Part shown: positions 32,382 to 41,970 of the stretch, piece by piece
Position numbering within the stretch: the first letter of the stretch is position 1
Layout: every line of letters starts with the position of its first letter
Source of the DNA: Marinibacterium anthonyi
GTDB lineage: Bacteria; Pseudomonadota; Alphaproteobacteria; Rhodobacterales; Rhodobacteraceae
Assembly: GCA_003217735.2 (NCBI GenBank)
Contig: CP031585.1
Location: 3,831,501-3,895,500 of the forward strand
DNA length: 64,000 nucleotides
Direction of reading: 5' to 3'
Notes under the pieces: model-generated
What the model saw: only the letters and a program-made list of their open reading frames with translations
Databases searched by the model: none
What the model was told of the DNA's origin: nothing
Position numbers and translations under genes: made by a program

Positions 32382-35258
32382 ATGAAACCGGGTTTCGCGC
32401 TCTCTCTTTCATTCGAGGGAATCACGTTATTGCACCGCAGTGCCACCGGCTGGCACCGCGTCGGCAGCGTGCGTCCGGATTCGTCCGACCTGGCCCAGGC
32501 GATGGTCACCCTGCGCCGCAGCGCCTCGGCGCTGGCGCCCACGGGCGTGCGCTGCAAGATCGTCCTGCCCAACGACCAGATCCGTTACCTGACGATCGAG
32601 ACCGGCGATGTCGATGCCGACGCGCGCCGGCAGGCCGCCGCCCTGGCCCTGGACGGGGCCACGCCCTATGCGGTCAGCGAACTGGCCTTCGATATTTCCG
32701 CTGACGGGCCGGTCACCCATGTCGCCGCCGTCGCCCGCGAAACCCTGGCCGAGGCCGAGGGATTCGCCGTCGAACACGGGTTCGATCCGGTGTCCTTCGT
32801 GGCCATGCCGGGCGACATGGCGTTCGGGGGCGAACCGTTCTTTGGCCCGACGCGCCACGCCGCCGCCATCCTGCCCGAAGGCACCCAGGTCGAACCCGAC
32901 AGCAGCGCCATCGTCGTCGTCACGCGCAGTGCGCCGGCGGACCCGGCGCCCCAGGTCGAGACACAGGTCGAGACATTGGCCGAGGCGCCGGTCGCGGCCG
33001 CCCCTCAGGCTGCCCCTCAGGCCGACGCGCCCGCAGAACCCGTGGCCACCGACACCGCACCGCAACCGGCGGCCGAACCGGCCCCGACGCACCCGAAAGA
33101 GCCTGCCGAGCCCCCCAAGCCGGAGCCCGAGGAGCCGGCCACCGCCTTCGCCTCGCGCCGCCGCCGGACCGACCCTGATCCCGCGTCCGAAACAGCGCCC
33201 ACGCTCCAGCAGCCCGCTTCGGCCAGGATCATCCCGATCCCGCCGCATCTGCAGACCCCGCCACGCCCGGCCCGGCCGTCGCCGACCGTTTCGGCTTCGC
33301 AGACGCCCACGCCCACGCGCACCGTCAATTCGGCCCGCAGCCCCGGCCCCGTCACCACCCTGCGCGCGGCGCCGGTCGCCCCGGCTGCGCCCCGGCCCGA
33401 TCCCGGCGCACCTTCGGGGCCCACCCCCGGCGCCCTTGCCGCGACCCTGCGGGCGCCCGCGGCCACCGCGGCCGCACCGACCGAGGATGATCCGCGCAGC
33501 GGCTTCATGCGCCGCCGGACCAAGGCCGCGCCGCCCCCTCCGTCCCCACCCGCCGAGGATCCGGTCCCCGACCTGCCCGGGTCCGATGCCAACCGGATGA
33601 CCGTCTTTGGCGCCCGCAAGAAAGCGCCGCCGAAACGGGGCAAACCGAAATACCTGGGTCTGACGCTGACGATCATCCTGCTGGTCGTTCTGGCCGGGGT
33701 CGCCGCCTTTGGCTCGATCTTCACCGACGGCCGCATCAGCCAGCTGTTCAGCCGCGATCCACAGTCGGCCATCGCTGAAACCCCGTCCAAATCCGATACG
33801 GCATCCGATACGGCATCCGATACGGCGGGCCTTGATCCGCGCATTCTGGACATGCAGGCCGACGTCGTCGTCCCGGTCGAGGACGAGATGGCCGGCGCTT
33901 CGAACCCCGAACTGACCGGCGACGGCGCAACCGACATCGCATCGGCGCAACCCGACGAGTCGCTGACCGATACCGATGCGGCGGTGCTGGACGCGCTGCG
34001 CGCGCCGTCGGACACCGAACAGGACACGGAACAAGACGGCGGCATGGACCTGGCCGGCGATCTGGGCGACGACGGCGACACCTTTGACGACGGCGATCTG
34101 TCCGCCATCGACCCCGAGGAACTGGCCGATGCGCCCCTGAACGACGTGCTGGCCGGGAACATCGACGCCGACCTGCCCGACACGTCCGATCCTGCAGCCG
34201 AAGCCGCCAGCTATGCCGCGACCGGCATCTGGAGTTCGGCACCCGATCACCCCGAAACGCCCGGCGTCATCACGTTGGACGACCTTTTCATCGCGTCGAT
34301 CGACGGGGCCACGCTGACCCAGGACGCGCTGGCCCTGCCGCCCGTCAAAAGCTACCAGACCGATGACTCCCCCAACGGCGTCGCCTCGCCCGCGGCGGCG
34401 GGCACCGCCTTCAAGCTCGACGCGCTGGGACTGGTCGAACCGACGGCCAGGGGCACGGTCACGCCCGATGGCATCGTGGTCTTCCTGGGCCAGCCGCCGC
34501 GCGTTCCGCCGCCGACCCCGAAGCGCGTCGAAAGCGTGTCGGTCGCCGAACCGCTGACCCCGGCCCTGCCCGCGACCCGCCCGCGCAACCGCCCCGGCGA
34601 CCTGGTCGAGAATGCCGAACGCTCGCGGCTGGGTGGCCTGACGGTTGCCGAGCTCAGCGGCGTGCGCCCGCTTGCCCGGCCCTACGAACCCGAGATCCCC
34701 GAATTGACCCCCGAATTGGCCCCCGCCGAACAGGCGCCGGAACTGAGCGCGGCAGATGCGCGCCTGGCCGCGGTCAAACCCAAGCTGCGGCCGTCGGGAT
34801 TTGCCAATACCGTCGCCCGCGCCCAGACCCCCGCGCCCGCTCAACGCACGACGACCGCGTCGACGGGCCCGGCTGCGTCCGCATCCACCGCCGCGCTGGA
34901 CGTGGACGAACTGGACGAACTGGACGAACTGGACGAACCCGACCTGCCGTCATCGAACGGACGCAAGGGCCCCGCCGTCCCCCGCAACGAGGCGGCGGCC
35001 CCCAGCGGCAACACCCCCGCCGGGGTCGCCAAGCAGGCCACGATCAAGAACGCCATCAACCTGCGCCAGGTCAACCTGATCGGCGTCTACGGCGCCCCAT
35101 CCAACCGGCGCGCGCTGGTGCGGCTGTCCACCGGGCGCTACAAGAAGGTGAAGGTCGGAGACCGGATCGACGGCGGCCAGATCGTCGCCATCGGCGACAG
35201 CGAGCTGCGGTATCAGAAGGGCGGGCGCAACGTCGTCCTGCGCATCCCGCGCGGCTGA
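32382..35258 (+). CDS. Large inner-membrane protein with low-complexity periplasmic region and PilP/GspC-like tail
   Basis: The 958-residue protein has a cytoplasmic N-terminal domain (ALSLSFEGITLLHR, IRYLTIETGDV, ALDGATPYAV; reminiscent of PilM/GspL-type domains), a long Pro/Ala-rich linker, one membrane segment at about 423-447, then an acidic repetitive region and a C-terminal domain (about 890-958: NLIGVYGAPSNRRALVRLS, VGDRIDGGQIVAIGDSEL) resembling PilP/GspC homology-region folds. This suggests an assembly factor linking cytoplasm and periplasm. Simple repeats encode (SDTA)n and (DEL)n. The function is not known to me, and such genes are often misannotated because of the low complexity. 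Confidence 0.7.
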   Translation: MKPGFALSLSFEGITLLHRSATGWHRVGSVRPDSSDLAQAMVTLRRSASALAPTGVRCKIVLPNDQIRYLTIETGDVDADARRQAAALALDGATPYAVSELAFDISADGPVTHVAAVARETLAEAEGFAVEHGFDPVSFVAMPGDMAFGGEPFFGPTRHAAAILPEGTQVEPDSSAIVVVTRSAPADPAPQVETQVETLAEAPVAAAPQAAPQADAPAEPVATDTAPQPAAEPAPTHPKEPAEPPKPEPEEPATAFASRRRRTDPDPASETAPTLQQPASARIIPIPPHLQTPPRPARPSPTVSASQTPTPTRTVNSARSPGPVTTLRAAPVAPAAPRPDPGAPSGPTPGALAATLRAPAATAAAPTEDDPRSGFMRRRTKAAPPPPSPPAEDPVPDLPGSDANRMTVFGARKKAPPKRGKPKYLGLTLTIILLVVLAGVAAFGSIFTDGRISQLFSRDPQSAIAETPSKSDTASDTASDTAGLDPRILDMQADVVVPVEDEMAGASNPELTGDGATDIASAQPDESLTDTDAAVLDALRAPSDTEQDTEQDGGMDLAGDLGDDGDTFDDGDLSAIDPEELADAPLNDVLAGNIDADLPDTSDPAAEAASYAATGIWSSAPDHPETPGVITLDDLFIASIDGATLTQDALALPPVKSYQTDDSPNGVASPAAAGTAFKLDALGLVEPTARGTVTPDGIVVFLGQPPRVPPPTPKRVESVSVAEPLTPALPATRPRNRPGDLVENAERSRLGGLTVAELSGVRPLARPYEPEIPELTPELAPAEQAPELSAADARLAAVKPKLRPSGFANTVARAQTPAPAQRTTTASTGPAASASTAALDVDELDELDELDEPDLPSSNGRKGPAVPRNEAAAPSGNTPAGVAKQATIKNAINLRQVNLIGVYGAPSNRRALVRLSTGRYKKVKVGDRIDGGQIVAIGDSELRYQKGGRNVVLRIPRG

Positions 35259-35286
35259 CCCACCCACGCATTGGCCGCTGTCACAC

Positions 35287-35330
35287 GGACATCGGACGGA
35301 CATCGGACGGACATCAGACGGACATCAGAC
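35287..35330. repeat. Four tandem 11-bp repeats
   Basis: GGACATCGGAC occurs twice followed by GGACATCAGAC twice without gaps. The array fills the gap between two converging genes and runs into the stop codon of the minus-strand gene at 35325. Confidence 0.9.
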
Positions 35331-35612
35331 GGCGGTGCCGATGATCCCCATCAGGCCGCCGATGCTCAGCGCCCCGCCGTAAAGCCAGCCGTCGCTCATC
35401 CCGAACCTGGGCGCCAGCAGCGCGCCGGGTAGCAGGATGGCGAGCAATACGATGTCGGCGTCCCACGACGGCGACCAGGCGTTCGAAATACCGCCCTTCA
35501 CGACCAGATCGCTGTTGCCGACGATCTTTCCGACAACCCATCCGCCGATCATGCCCACCACGGATCCGATCGTCCTGCGGATCGGTGATCCGGTGCTTGG
35601 TTTTCCGCTCAT
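35325..35612 (-). CDS. Small membrane protein, unknown
   Basis: The 95-residue protein has two hydrophobic stretches with glycine zippers (SVVGMIGGWVVGKIVG and the C-terminal LYGGALSIGGLMGIIG), plus DIVLLAILLPGALLAP between them. It is probably an inner-membrane protein with two or three segments. No family recognised. Its stop codon falls in the tandem 11-bp repeat, so repeat-number changes could alter its last residues. Confidence 0.6.
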   Translation of the reverse strand: MSGKPSTGSPIRRTIGSVVGMIGGWVVGKIVGNSDLVVKGGISNAWSPSWDADIVLLAILLPGALLAPRFGMSDGWLYGGALSIGGLMGIIGTAV

Positions 35613-35980
35613 GCCAGTCCTCTACCCCATTGTCGGCAGGGTACTGCCCGTGCCGCACCTGTCCCGTCAAGAAAAAGGCGCCCGCGCCTGAATGGTTCCC
35701 GACAGGCGTTTCACATTTGCCGGAAGCACCCTTTTGCTGAACCGCCACCGGGACCACGTCGGGGGCACCGGATCGGCGGTGATCCGCACCAGGATCCGCA
35801 CCAGGTCGACGGCTTTGTAACCCGGCGCGACGGAACTTCATTGGAATGTGATGGGAACCGGCATATTCACGCCAAAGTTAACCTGACATTAGGGGGTATT
35901 CTGCGCACCCTTCATGGCCATGTCGCAGTTTCGCGCGTAGACTGCGCGTCATACCCAAGTCACATACGGTTTTCGCGCAG
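35613..35980. other. 368-base divergent intergenic region
   Basis: This region separates the small membrane-protein gene from the Lrp-type regulator gene. It should contain both promoters. The segment near 35,840-35,980 is AT-richer and includes TTTCGCGCGTAGACTGCGCG, a loose dyad that might bind the regulator. I see no gene. Confidence 0.35.
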
Positions 35981-36436
35981 ATGCTCGACGATACCGACAC
36001 GCGGCTGCTGGCCGCCCTCCAGAAGGATGCGCACCTGACCGCGCATCAACTGGGCGAGTTGCTGAACCTCTCGCCCAGCCAGGCCGGTCGCCGCCGCCAG
36101 CGGCTGGAGGCCGAAGGTTACATCCAGGGCTATGCCGCCCGGCTCGACCCGGCGCGGCTGGGGCTGAACGTGCAGGGTTTCGTACAGGTGCAGCTGGCCC
36201 GTCACGGGCCGGAACAGTCGAAAAGCTTTGCCCGGCTGATCAGCACCCGCCCCGAGATCACCAGCGCCTGGACCATGACCGGCGATGCCGACTACCTGCT
36301 GCGTGTCTATTGCGCCGATCTGGGCGCGCTGAACACGCTGCTGCACGATGTCCTGCTGACCCACCCCGCCGTCGCCCGCGTGCAAAGCCAGATCGTCATG
36401 GATCAGCTCAAGCGCGACGCCCCGCTGCCCACCTGA
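35981..36436 (+). CDS. Lrp/AsnC-family transcriptional regulator
   Basis: The 151-residue protein has the N-terminal winged helix (LDDTDTRLLAALQKDAHLT, LSPSQAGRRRQRLEAEG) and the C-terminal RAM ligand domain (GFVQVQL, AWTMTGDADYLLRVYC). Such regulators respond to amino acids and commonly control neighbouring genes. The antiporter gene follows after 40 bases in the same direction. No clear ribosome-binding site precedes the ATG, so the transcript may be leaderless or the start may differ slightly. Confidence 0.9.
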   Translation: MLDDTDTRLLAALQKDAHLTAHQLGELLNLSPSQAGRRRQRLEAEGYIQGYAARLDPARLGLNVQGFVQVQLARHGPEQSKSFARLISTRPEITSAWTMTGDADYLLRVYCADLGALNTLLHDVLLTHPAVARVQSQIVMDQLKRDAPLPT

Positions 36437-36475
36437 CGCTTCACGTAACCAGTCAATTCACAAGGATCCGCATTC

Positions 36476-38377
36476 ATGGAGAGTTTCCTGTACCAGGCCA
36501 CGGTCTATCTGGCGACGGCGGTGATTGCCGTGCCCATAGCCGCGCGTCTCGGGCTGGGGTCGGTGCTGGGCTATCTTGCCGCCGGCATCATCGTCGGTCC
36601 GGTGCTGGGGCTCGTGGGGTCCGAGACCGAGCATATCCAGCACGTCGCCGAATTCGGCGTGGTGATGATGCTGTTCCTGATCGGCCTGGAACTGGATCCG
36701 CGCACGCTGTGGAACATGCGAACCAAGCTGATGGGGCTGGGCGCGCCGCAGGTGTTGCTGACCGCGCTGGTGCTGATGGGCGCGGCCATGGCGCTGAAAC
36801 AGGGCTGGGCGCCGGCCCTGTCGATCGGCCTGACACTGGCCCTGTCGTCGACGGCCATCGTGCTGCAGACCCTGTCGGAAAAGGGGCTGACCCAGACCCA
36901 GGGCGGGCGCAGCGTGTTTTCCGTCCTGCTGACGCAGGACGTCGCCGTCATCCCGATCCTGGCCTTCCTGCCGCTGTTGTCGGTGACAGTCTTCCACCAG
37001 GGCCCCACCCAGCGGGCCAGCGTCAACGACACCGGCACGATCGAGGTGACCGGCGCCCATGACGCCGTCGCCCATGCCGCCGACCTGTCGCTGGTCCAGG
37101 GCCTGCCCGCCTGGGGCGTGACGCTTGTGACGCTGGGCGCCGTGGTGGCGGTGATCCTGGCCGGCATCTACCTGGTGCGGCCGCTGTTCCATTTCATCTA
37201 CGTCTCGCGCCTGCGCGAAATGCACACCGCGCTGGCCTTGCTGATCGTGGTGGGCATCGGTTTCCTGATGTCGCTGGTCGGCCTGTCGCCGGCGCTTGGC
37301 ACCTTCCTGGCCGGCGTCGTTCTGGCCAACAGCGAATTCAAGCACGAGATGGAAAGCGACCTGGAACCCTTCAAGGGCCTGTTGCTGGGGCTGTTCTTCA
37401 TCACCGTGGGCGCGGGGATCCAGTTCTCGGTCCTGTTCGGTTCGCCCGTGCGCATCCTTGGCATGACGCTGCTGCTGATGCTGGCCAAGGGCGCGGTCCT
37501 GTACGTGCTGGGCCGGATCTTCGGGCTCAGGCGGCGGGACCTGTGGCTGTTCACTTTGTCGCTGGCGCAGGCCGGGGAATTCGGCTTCGTGCTGGTGTCG
37601 TTCTCGCTGCAGCAGCAGGTGATCACCAGCCAGGTGGGCGAGACGCTGTTGCTGATCATCGCGCTGTCGATGCTGATCACGCCGGCGCTGTTCATCCTGT
37701 ACGACCTTCTGTCGCGCCGGATGACCGACCCAAAGGCCGCGATGGAACCCGATCCGATCGACGTCCAGGGCCCGGTGATCATCGCCGGCACCGGGCGCTT
37801 CGGGCAGATCGTGAACCGGCTGGTGCAGGCCAGCGGGATCCAGACCGTCGTCCTGGACACCGACATGGAGACGATCCAGCTGATGCGCCGCTTCGGCTTC
37901 AAGGGATTCCTGGGCGATCCCACCCGGCCGGAACTGCTGCGCGCCGCCGGCCTGGGCAAGGCCAAGATCCTGGTCGCGGCGATGGACGATCCCAAGAAGG
38001 TCACCCAGCTGGTCGCCTATGCCCGCAAGGAACGCCCCGACCTGCACATCGTCGCGCGCGCCTATGACCGCAACCAGGTCTATGAGCTGTACCAGGCCGG
38101 CGCCAACGACATCGTGCGCGAGATGTTCGACAGCAGCCTGCGGGCTGGCCGCTATGTTCTGGAAAACGCGGGCCTGACCGAATTCGAGGCGGCGGCGGCG
38201 GAACAGACCTTCTATGTCCATGACCGCCAGACGGTGCGCGAACTGGCCGAGCTTTGGGATCCCGCGGTGCCGACCACGCAGAACGCGGCCTATATCGCCC
38301 GCGCGCGTGAACTGCAGAAGGATCTGGAAACCGCGCTGATGACCCGCGCGTCGGAGATCAACAAGAAAAGCGCCTGA
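36476..38377 (+). CDS. CPA2 monovalent cation/proton antiporter with TrkA-N domain (KefB/C-like)
   Basis: The 633-residue protein has an N-terminal membrane domain of about 12 segments, with LGYLAAGIIVGPVLGLV and the conserved LFLIGLELDP. A cytoplasmic nucleotide-binding TrkA-N domain follows from about residue 430 (GPVIIAGTGRFGQIVNRL). This is the plan of KefB/KefC glutathione-gated potassium efflux systems. No ancillary KefF/KefG gene adjoins. The region at residues 176-200 is a hydrophilic insert between two membrane segments. Confidence 0.9.
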   Translation: MESFLYQATVYLATAVIAVPIAARLGLGSVLGYLAAGIIVGPVLGLVGSETEHIQHVAEFGVVMMLFLIGLELDPRTLWNMRTKLMGLGAPQVLLTALVLMGAAMALKQGWAPALSIGLTLALSSTAIVLQTLSEKGLTQTQGGRSVFSVLLTQDVAVIPILAFLPLLSVTVFHQGPTQRASVNDTGTIEVTGAHDAVAHAADLSLVQGLPAWGVTLVTLGAVVAVILAGIYLVRPLFHFIYVSRLREMHTALALLIVVGIGFLMSLVGLSPALGTFLAGVVLANSEFKHEMESDLEPFKGLLLGLFFITVGAGIQFSVLFGSPVRILGMTLLLMLAKGAVLYVLGRIFGLRRRDLWLFTLSLAQAGEFGFVLVSFSLQQQVITSQVGETLLLIIALSMLITPALFILYDLLSRRMTDPKAAMEPDPIDVQGPVIIAGTGRFGQIVNRLVQASGIQTVVLDTDMETIQLMRRFGFKGFLGDPTRPELLRAAGLGKAKILVAAMDDPKKVTQLVAYARKERPDLHIVARAYDRNQVYELYQAGANDIVREMFDSSLRAGRYVLENAGLTEFEAAAAEQTFYVHDRQTVRELAELWDPAVPTTQNAAYIARARELQKDLETALMTRASEINKKSA

Positions 38378-38395
38378 AGCCCAGGGTCCAGGTCT

Positions 38396-39178
38396 TCAAA
38401 AGGCCCGGGCCACCCCGACGCCAAAGAACACCTGGTCGCGCGACAGCGCGACCGGGCTGTTGCCCGCCTCGTCCAGCAGGTAGGAATACAGAACCCCCGC
38501 GCCCACCGCCCATTTCTCGCTGATGGGCTGGACAAAGACCGCCATCGCCCGCAGGTCGCGCCAGCCCGATCCGGCGGTATAGACCGGCAGCCCGCTCAGC
38601 GCCGATCCCGCCGCATCCACCGAGAAATAGGTGTCCATGTAATCGCCCGACCCCCAGGACGCCGCCACCGCCAGCCCAAACGCGCCATAGCGCCCCACGG
38701 GCGTCCAGTGCCGCACGCCGATATCGGCCACCATGCCGCCATCGCCCAGCGTCACGTCCTGCAGCACGCCCAGGTTGACCCGCCAGCGGTCGCGCGGATC
38801 GGTGCCGCCGACCTCGTAGGCCAGGAACCCGCCCAGGCCCACCGACATGTCGATATCGGGCAGCGCGTCGATCTGGTCGTTGTCCTCGTCCCCGCGCCCG
38901 AACCGCAGGATCCCGGCCGGGCCGGCCTGCCAGCGGGAATTTTCCAGCAGGTTGGCCGACAGGTAGTTCGCCTCGAGGTTCAGGTAGCGTTCGCCGAAGT
39001 TCAATTGCAAGGCGGGCACCGCTGCGGGCACCCGGTCGTCCGACCCGATGTATCCGGGTCCCGCCCCGATCCCCACCAGCGCGAACTGGGGGAAGTGCGG
39101 GACATTCAGCATCGGGCTTTCGGCCAGCGCGGGGCTGCCCAGCAGCGCCAGGCAGGCGGTCACGGATCCGTAGCGCAT
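38396..39178 (-). CDS. MipA/OmpV-family outer-membrane protein
   Basis: I chose the ATG at 39178, which begins a signal peptide (MRYGSVTACLALLGSPALA). The 260-residue product shows alternating strands with aromatic ends (FALVGIGAGPGYIGSDDR, LQLNFGERYLNLEANYLSA) and ends in a terminal Phe (GVGVARAF), as outer-membrane barrels do. MipA/OmpV proteins are scaffolding or stress-related barrels. The gene converges with the antiporter gene. Confidence 0.8.
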   Translation of the reverse strand: MRYGSVTACLALLGSPALAESPMLNVPHFPQFALVGIGAGPGYIGSDDRVPAAVPALQLNFGERYLNLEANYLSANLLENSRWQAGPAGILRFGRGDEDNDQIDALPDIDMSVGLGGFLAYEVGGTDPRDRWRVNLGVLQDVTLGDGGMVADIGVRHWTPVGRYGAFGLAVAASWGSGDYMDTYFSVDAAGSALSGLPVYTAGSGWRDLRAMAVFVQPISEKWAVGAGVLYSYLLDEAGNSPVALSRDQVFFGVGVARAF

Positions 39179-39247
39179 GCCAATACCCCCCTGGCTGCCA
39201 GTCGGACCTTGATAGCCGCCAAAACGATAATCGGGCAAGCGCGGCGA

Positions 39248-40261
39248 TCAGCCGTCCGCGACCCCGGCTTCGGCAAAGGTCGCCATGCCCGAATGGCAGG
39301 CCACCGCCCCCTTCAGGATCGAGATTGCCAGCGCCGCGCCCGATCCCTCGCCCAGCCGCAGCCCCAGCGACAGCAGCGGCGCCTTGCCCAGCCTGCCCAG
39401 CAGCGCCGCATGCGCGCCCTCCGCGCTCTGATGTCCCGCCACGGCGTGGTCCAGCGCGCCCGCCACCGTCGCCTCCAACGCGGCCGCCGCCGCGCAGCAG
39501 ATGAACCCGTCCAGGATCACCGGGATCCGGTGCGCCCGCGCCGCCGCGATGGCCCCCGCCATCGCCGCCACTTCGCGCCCCCCCAGCGAGGCCAGAACCG
39601 CCACCCCGTCCGTCACCGCGCCATGGCGCGCCACGCCCTCGGCCACCACCTGCGTCTTGATCGACAGGCCGCCGTCCGTCACGCCGGTGCCCCGCCCGGT
39701 CCAGTCCCCCGCCGTGCCGCCATACAGCGCCAGCGACATCGCCGCCGCCGAAGTCGTGTTGCCGATCCCCATCTCGCCCACCACCAGCAGGTCGCACGCC
39801 GGGTCCACCGCCTCCCAGCCGCAGGCCAGGGCGGCAACGCAGTCGGCTTGCGACATTGCCGGTTCAACCGTGAAATCCGCCGTCGGCCGGTCCAGGTCCA
39901 GCGCATGCACGTCCATCTTCGCGCCCGCCGCCCTGGCCAGTTGGTTGATCGCCGCGCCGCCGGCCTGAAAGTTGGCCACCATCTGCACCGTCACCTCGGC
40001 CGGAAATGCCGATACGCCCCGCGCCGCGACCCCGTGGTTGCCCGCGAACACGATGACCTGCGGCGCGCGGATTTCGGGGCGCGGATCACCGCGCCAGCCC
40101 GCGTACCACTGCGCCAGGTCCTCCAGCCGGCCCAGTGCCCCCGGCGGCTTGGTCAGCAGGCCGTTGCGGTCCCGGGCTCCGGCGATGGCGTCGGCATCGG
40201 GGCCGGGCGCTTGTGCCAGCAGGGCACGGAACGCGTCGAGCGTGGTGAAGGGAGCCGTCAT
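39248..40261 (-). CDS. cobT: Nicotinate-nucleotide-dimethylbenzimidazole phosphoribosyltransferase
   Basis: The 337-residue protein has [48 protein letters not shown] and the catalytic-glutamate block [11 protein letters not shown] near the C-terminus. CobT makes alpha-ribazole phosphate for the lower ligand of cobalamin. It is transcribed divergently from cobS, so the shared 76-base gap should contain both promoters. Confidence 0.95.
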   Translation of the reverse strand: MTAPFTTLDAFRALLAQAPGPDADAIAGARDRNGLLTKPPGALGRLEDLAQWYAGWRGDPRPEIRAPQVIVFAGNHGVAARGVSAFPAEVTVQMVANFQAGGAAINQLARAAGAKMDVHALDLDRPTADFTVEPAMSQADCVAALACGWEAVDPACDLLVVGEMGIGNTTSAAAMSLALYGGTAGDWTGRGTGVTDGGLSIKTQVVAEGVARHGAVTDGVAVLASLGGREVAAMAGAIAAARAHRIPVILDGFICCAAAAALEATVAGALDHAVAGHQSAEGAHAALLGRLGKAPLLSLGLRLGEGSGAALAISILKGAVACHSGMATFAEAGVADG

Positions 40262-40337
40262 CGGGGGACCTCATTGCATCGTTCGGTGCGCCCGTGTTTA
40301 ACGCCCGTACCCGCCGCCACAAGACCAGAGCCGCCGC

Positions 40338-41084
40338 ATGCGCAACTTCGCCCCCTTTCAGCAGCTTGCCACAGCCCTGGCGCTTCTGACCCGGCTGCCC
40401 CTGCCCCGCCTGCCCGACGCGGCCTTTGCCGACCAGTCCCGCGCCGTCTGGGCCTTTCCGCTTGTGGGTCTGCTGGTGGGCGGGATCGCCCTGGGCGTGG
40501 GGCTGCTGGCGCTGACGCTGGGCCTGCCCGCGACGGGCGCGGCCGGTCTCGTGCTGCTGACCCAGGTGATGGTCACCGGCGCCATGCACGAGGACGGGCT
40601 GGCCGATACCGCCGACGGGTTCTGGGGTGGCTTCAGCCGGGACCGGCGGCTTGAGATCATGCGCGACAGCCACATCGGCACCTATGGCGTGCTGGCCCTG
40701 ATCCTGTCGCTGGGCCTGCGCTGGCAGGCGCTGACGGCCCTGCTCGACGGCCCCGCGCTGCTGGTTGCCGCCATCGTTTCGCGCGCGGTCATGCCGGTGC
40801 TGATGACCGCCCTGCCCCATGCGCGCACCGACGGTCTGTCCAGGGGCGTCGGCCGGCCCGGCCCGCGCGCCGTCCTGCTGGGTCTGGTCCTTGCCGCCGG
40901 CCTGTCGCTGCTGCTGGTCGGGCTCGGCGCGCTGCTGGCCCTGGTGCTGGGCGCACTGGCCGCCGTCACGCTGGGCCTCATGGCCAAACGGCGCATCGGC
41001 GGGCAGACCGGCGATATCCTCGGCGCCACCCAGCAATGCACCGAAATCGTCATCCTCCTGGGGTTCGTCGCCCTCTGGTCGTGA
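40338..41084 (+). CDS. cobS: Adenosylcobinamide-GDP ribazoletransferase (cobalamin synthase)
   Basis: The 248-residue membrane protein has the conserved acidic motif HEDGLADTADGFWGGF near residue 77, and several membrane segments. It joins alpha-ribazole and adenosylcobinamide-GDP, the last assembly step of cobalamin. Its partner cobT lies next to it on the other strand. I saw no cobalamin riboswitch in the gap. Confidence 0.95.
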   Translation: MRNFAPFQQLATALALLTRLPLPRLPDAAFADQSRAVWAFPLVGLLVGGIALGVGLLALTLGLPATGAAGLVLLTQVMVTGAMHEDGLADTADGFWGGFSRDRRLEIMRDSHIGTYGVLALILSLGLRWQALTALLDGPALLVAAIVSRAVMPVLMTALPHARTDGLSRGVGRPGPRAVLLGLVLAAGLSLLLVGLGALLALVLGALAAVTLGLMAKRRIGGQTGDILGATQQCTEIVILLGFVALWS

Positions 41085-41126
41085 CGCCAAACGCGACACC
41101 CGAAAACGACACCCGAAAACGACAAA

Positions 41127-41147
41127 GGCCGCGCCCAAGGCGCGGCC
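41127..41147. terminator. Terminator between convergent cobS and carD
   Basis: GGCCGCGCC (41127-41135) and GGCGCGGCC (41139-41147) form a perfect nine-pair stem with a three-base loop. It lies between converging genes and can serve both. Confidence 0.8.
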
Positions 41148-41172
41148 CAGTCTTGCTGACTTGATTATCCGG

Positions 41173-41682
41173 TCAGGCGGCGCGTGACATCAGCACGTCA
41201 TCCACCTTCTTGGCGGCGGCGACCTCGTCGCTGCCCGAAACGGCGGCGACTTCGCGGGTCAGCCGTTCCAGCGCGGCTTCGTACAGCTGACGCTCGGAAT
41301 AGCTTTGTTCACGCTGGTCGTCGGTGCGGTGCAGGTCGCGGACCACCTCGGCGATCGAGATCAGATCGCCCGAGTTGATCTTCTGTTCGTATTCCTGAGC
41401 CCGACGGGACCACATGGCGCGCTTGACCTTGGCCTTGCCCTTGAGGGTGGTCATGGCCTTCGAGATCACGTCGGGCGAGCTGAGCGAGCGCATTCCGATC
41501 TCGGTGGCCTTCGCGGTGGGGACCCGCAGAGTCATCTTGTCCTTTTCGAAGGAAATCACGAAAAGCTCCAGCTTGATGCCGGCGACTTCCTGCTCCTCGA
41601 TCATCATGATCTGGCCAACGCCATGCGCCGGGTATACCACGTAATCATTGGGGCGGAATTCGAGCTTCTTCGATTTACTCAT
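41173..41682 (-). CDS. carD: CarD/CdnL-family RNA polymerase-binding regulator
   Basis: The 169-residue protein starts with the RNA-polymerase interaction domain (FRPNDYVVYPAHGVGQIMMI, LRVPTAKATEIGMRSL) and has the DNA-binding tail with KRAMWSRRAQEYEQKINSG. CarD-like proteins stabilise open promoter complexes, especially at rRNA promoters. The gene is followed on its strand by the terminator at 41127. Ferredoxin gene fdxA lies upstream in the same direction, but a hairpin separates them. Confidence 0.95.
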   Translation of the reverse strand: MSKSKKLEFRPNDYVVYPAHGVGQIMMIEEQEVAGIKLELFVISFEKDKMTLRVPTAKATEIGMRSLSSPDVISKAMTTLKGKAKVKRAMWSRRAQEYEQKINSGDLISIAEVVRDLHRTDDQREQSYSERQLYEAALERLTREVAAVSGSDEVAAAKKVDDVLMSRAA

Positions 41683-41856
41683 TCAAGATTATCCTTGCAT
41701 GACGGCCGGAGTAGGCGACAAAGATCCGCAGGCCGGGAGATTCATATCCCGTCCAACGGTTCTGATGATCAATGTTTAGCCGTCCCTGAGTGGCAGCAAG
41801 ATGTGGACAGCTCCGGCCGTAGGCTTCGTTGAACCCATGATATAGCATAAAATACC

Positions 41857-41874
41857 CCTCCGTGGAAGCGGAGG
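41857..41874 (-). terminator. Probable fdxA terminator
   Basis: CCTCCG (41857-41862) pairs with CGGAGG (41869-41874). On the minus strand it is followed by GGGGTATTTTAT, a weak U-rich tract. It lies about 100 bases after the end of fdxA and ahead of carD. Confidence 0.5.
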
Positions 41875-41970
41875 AGCTTCACATTTGATCAAACCAAAAC
41901 GGATTCCGGGCGAATTCCCGCCTTTACGGCGAGTTTACGTTGCGTCAGATGGCCCTAGGGCCGAATCATT

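Noticed and set aside
36458-38221. 587-codon minus-strand open frame
   Set aside because: Antisense of the CPA2 antiporter. His/Gln-rich composition is typical of such shadows.
40262-40337. Cobalamin riboswitch between cobT and cobS
   Set aside because: The gap is only 76 bases and has no B12-box-like sequence.
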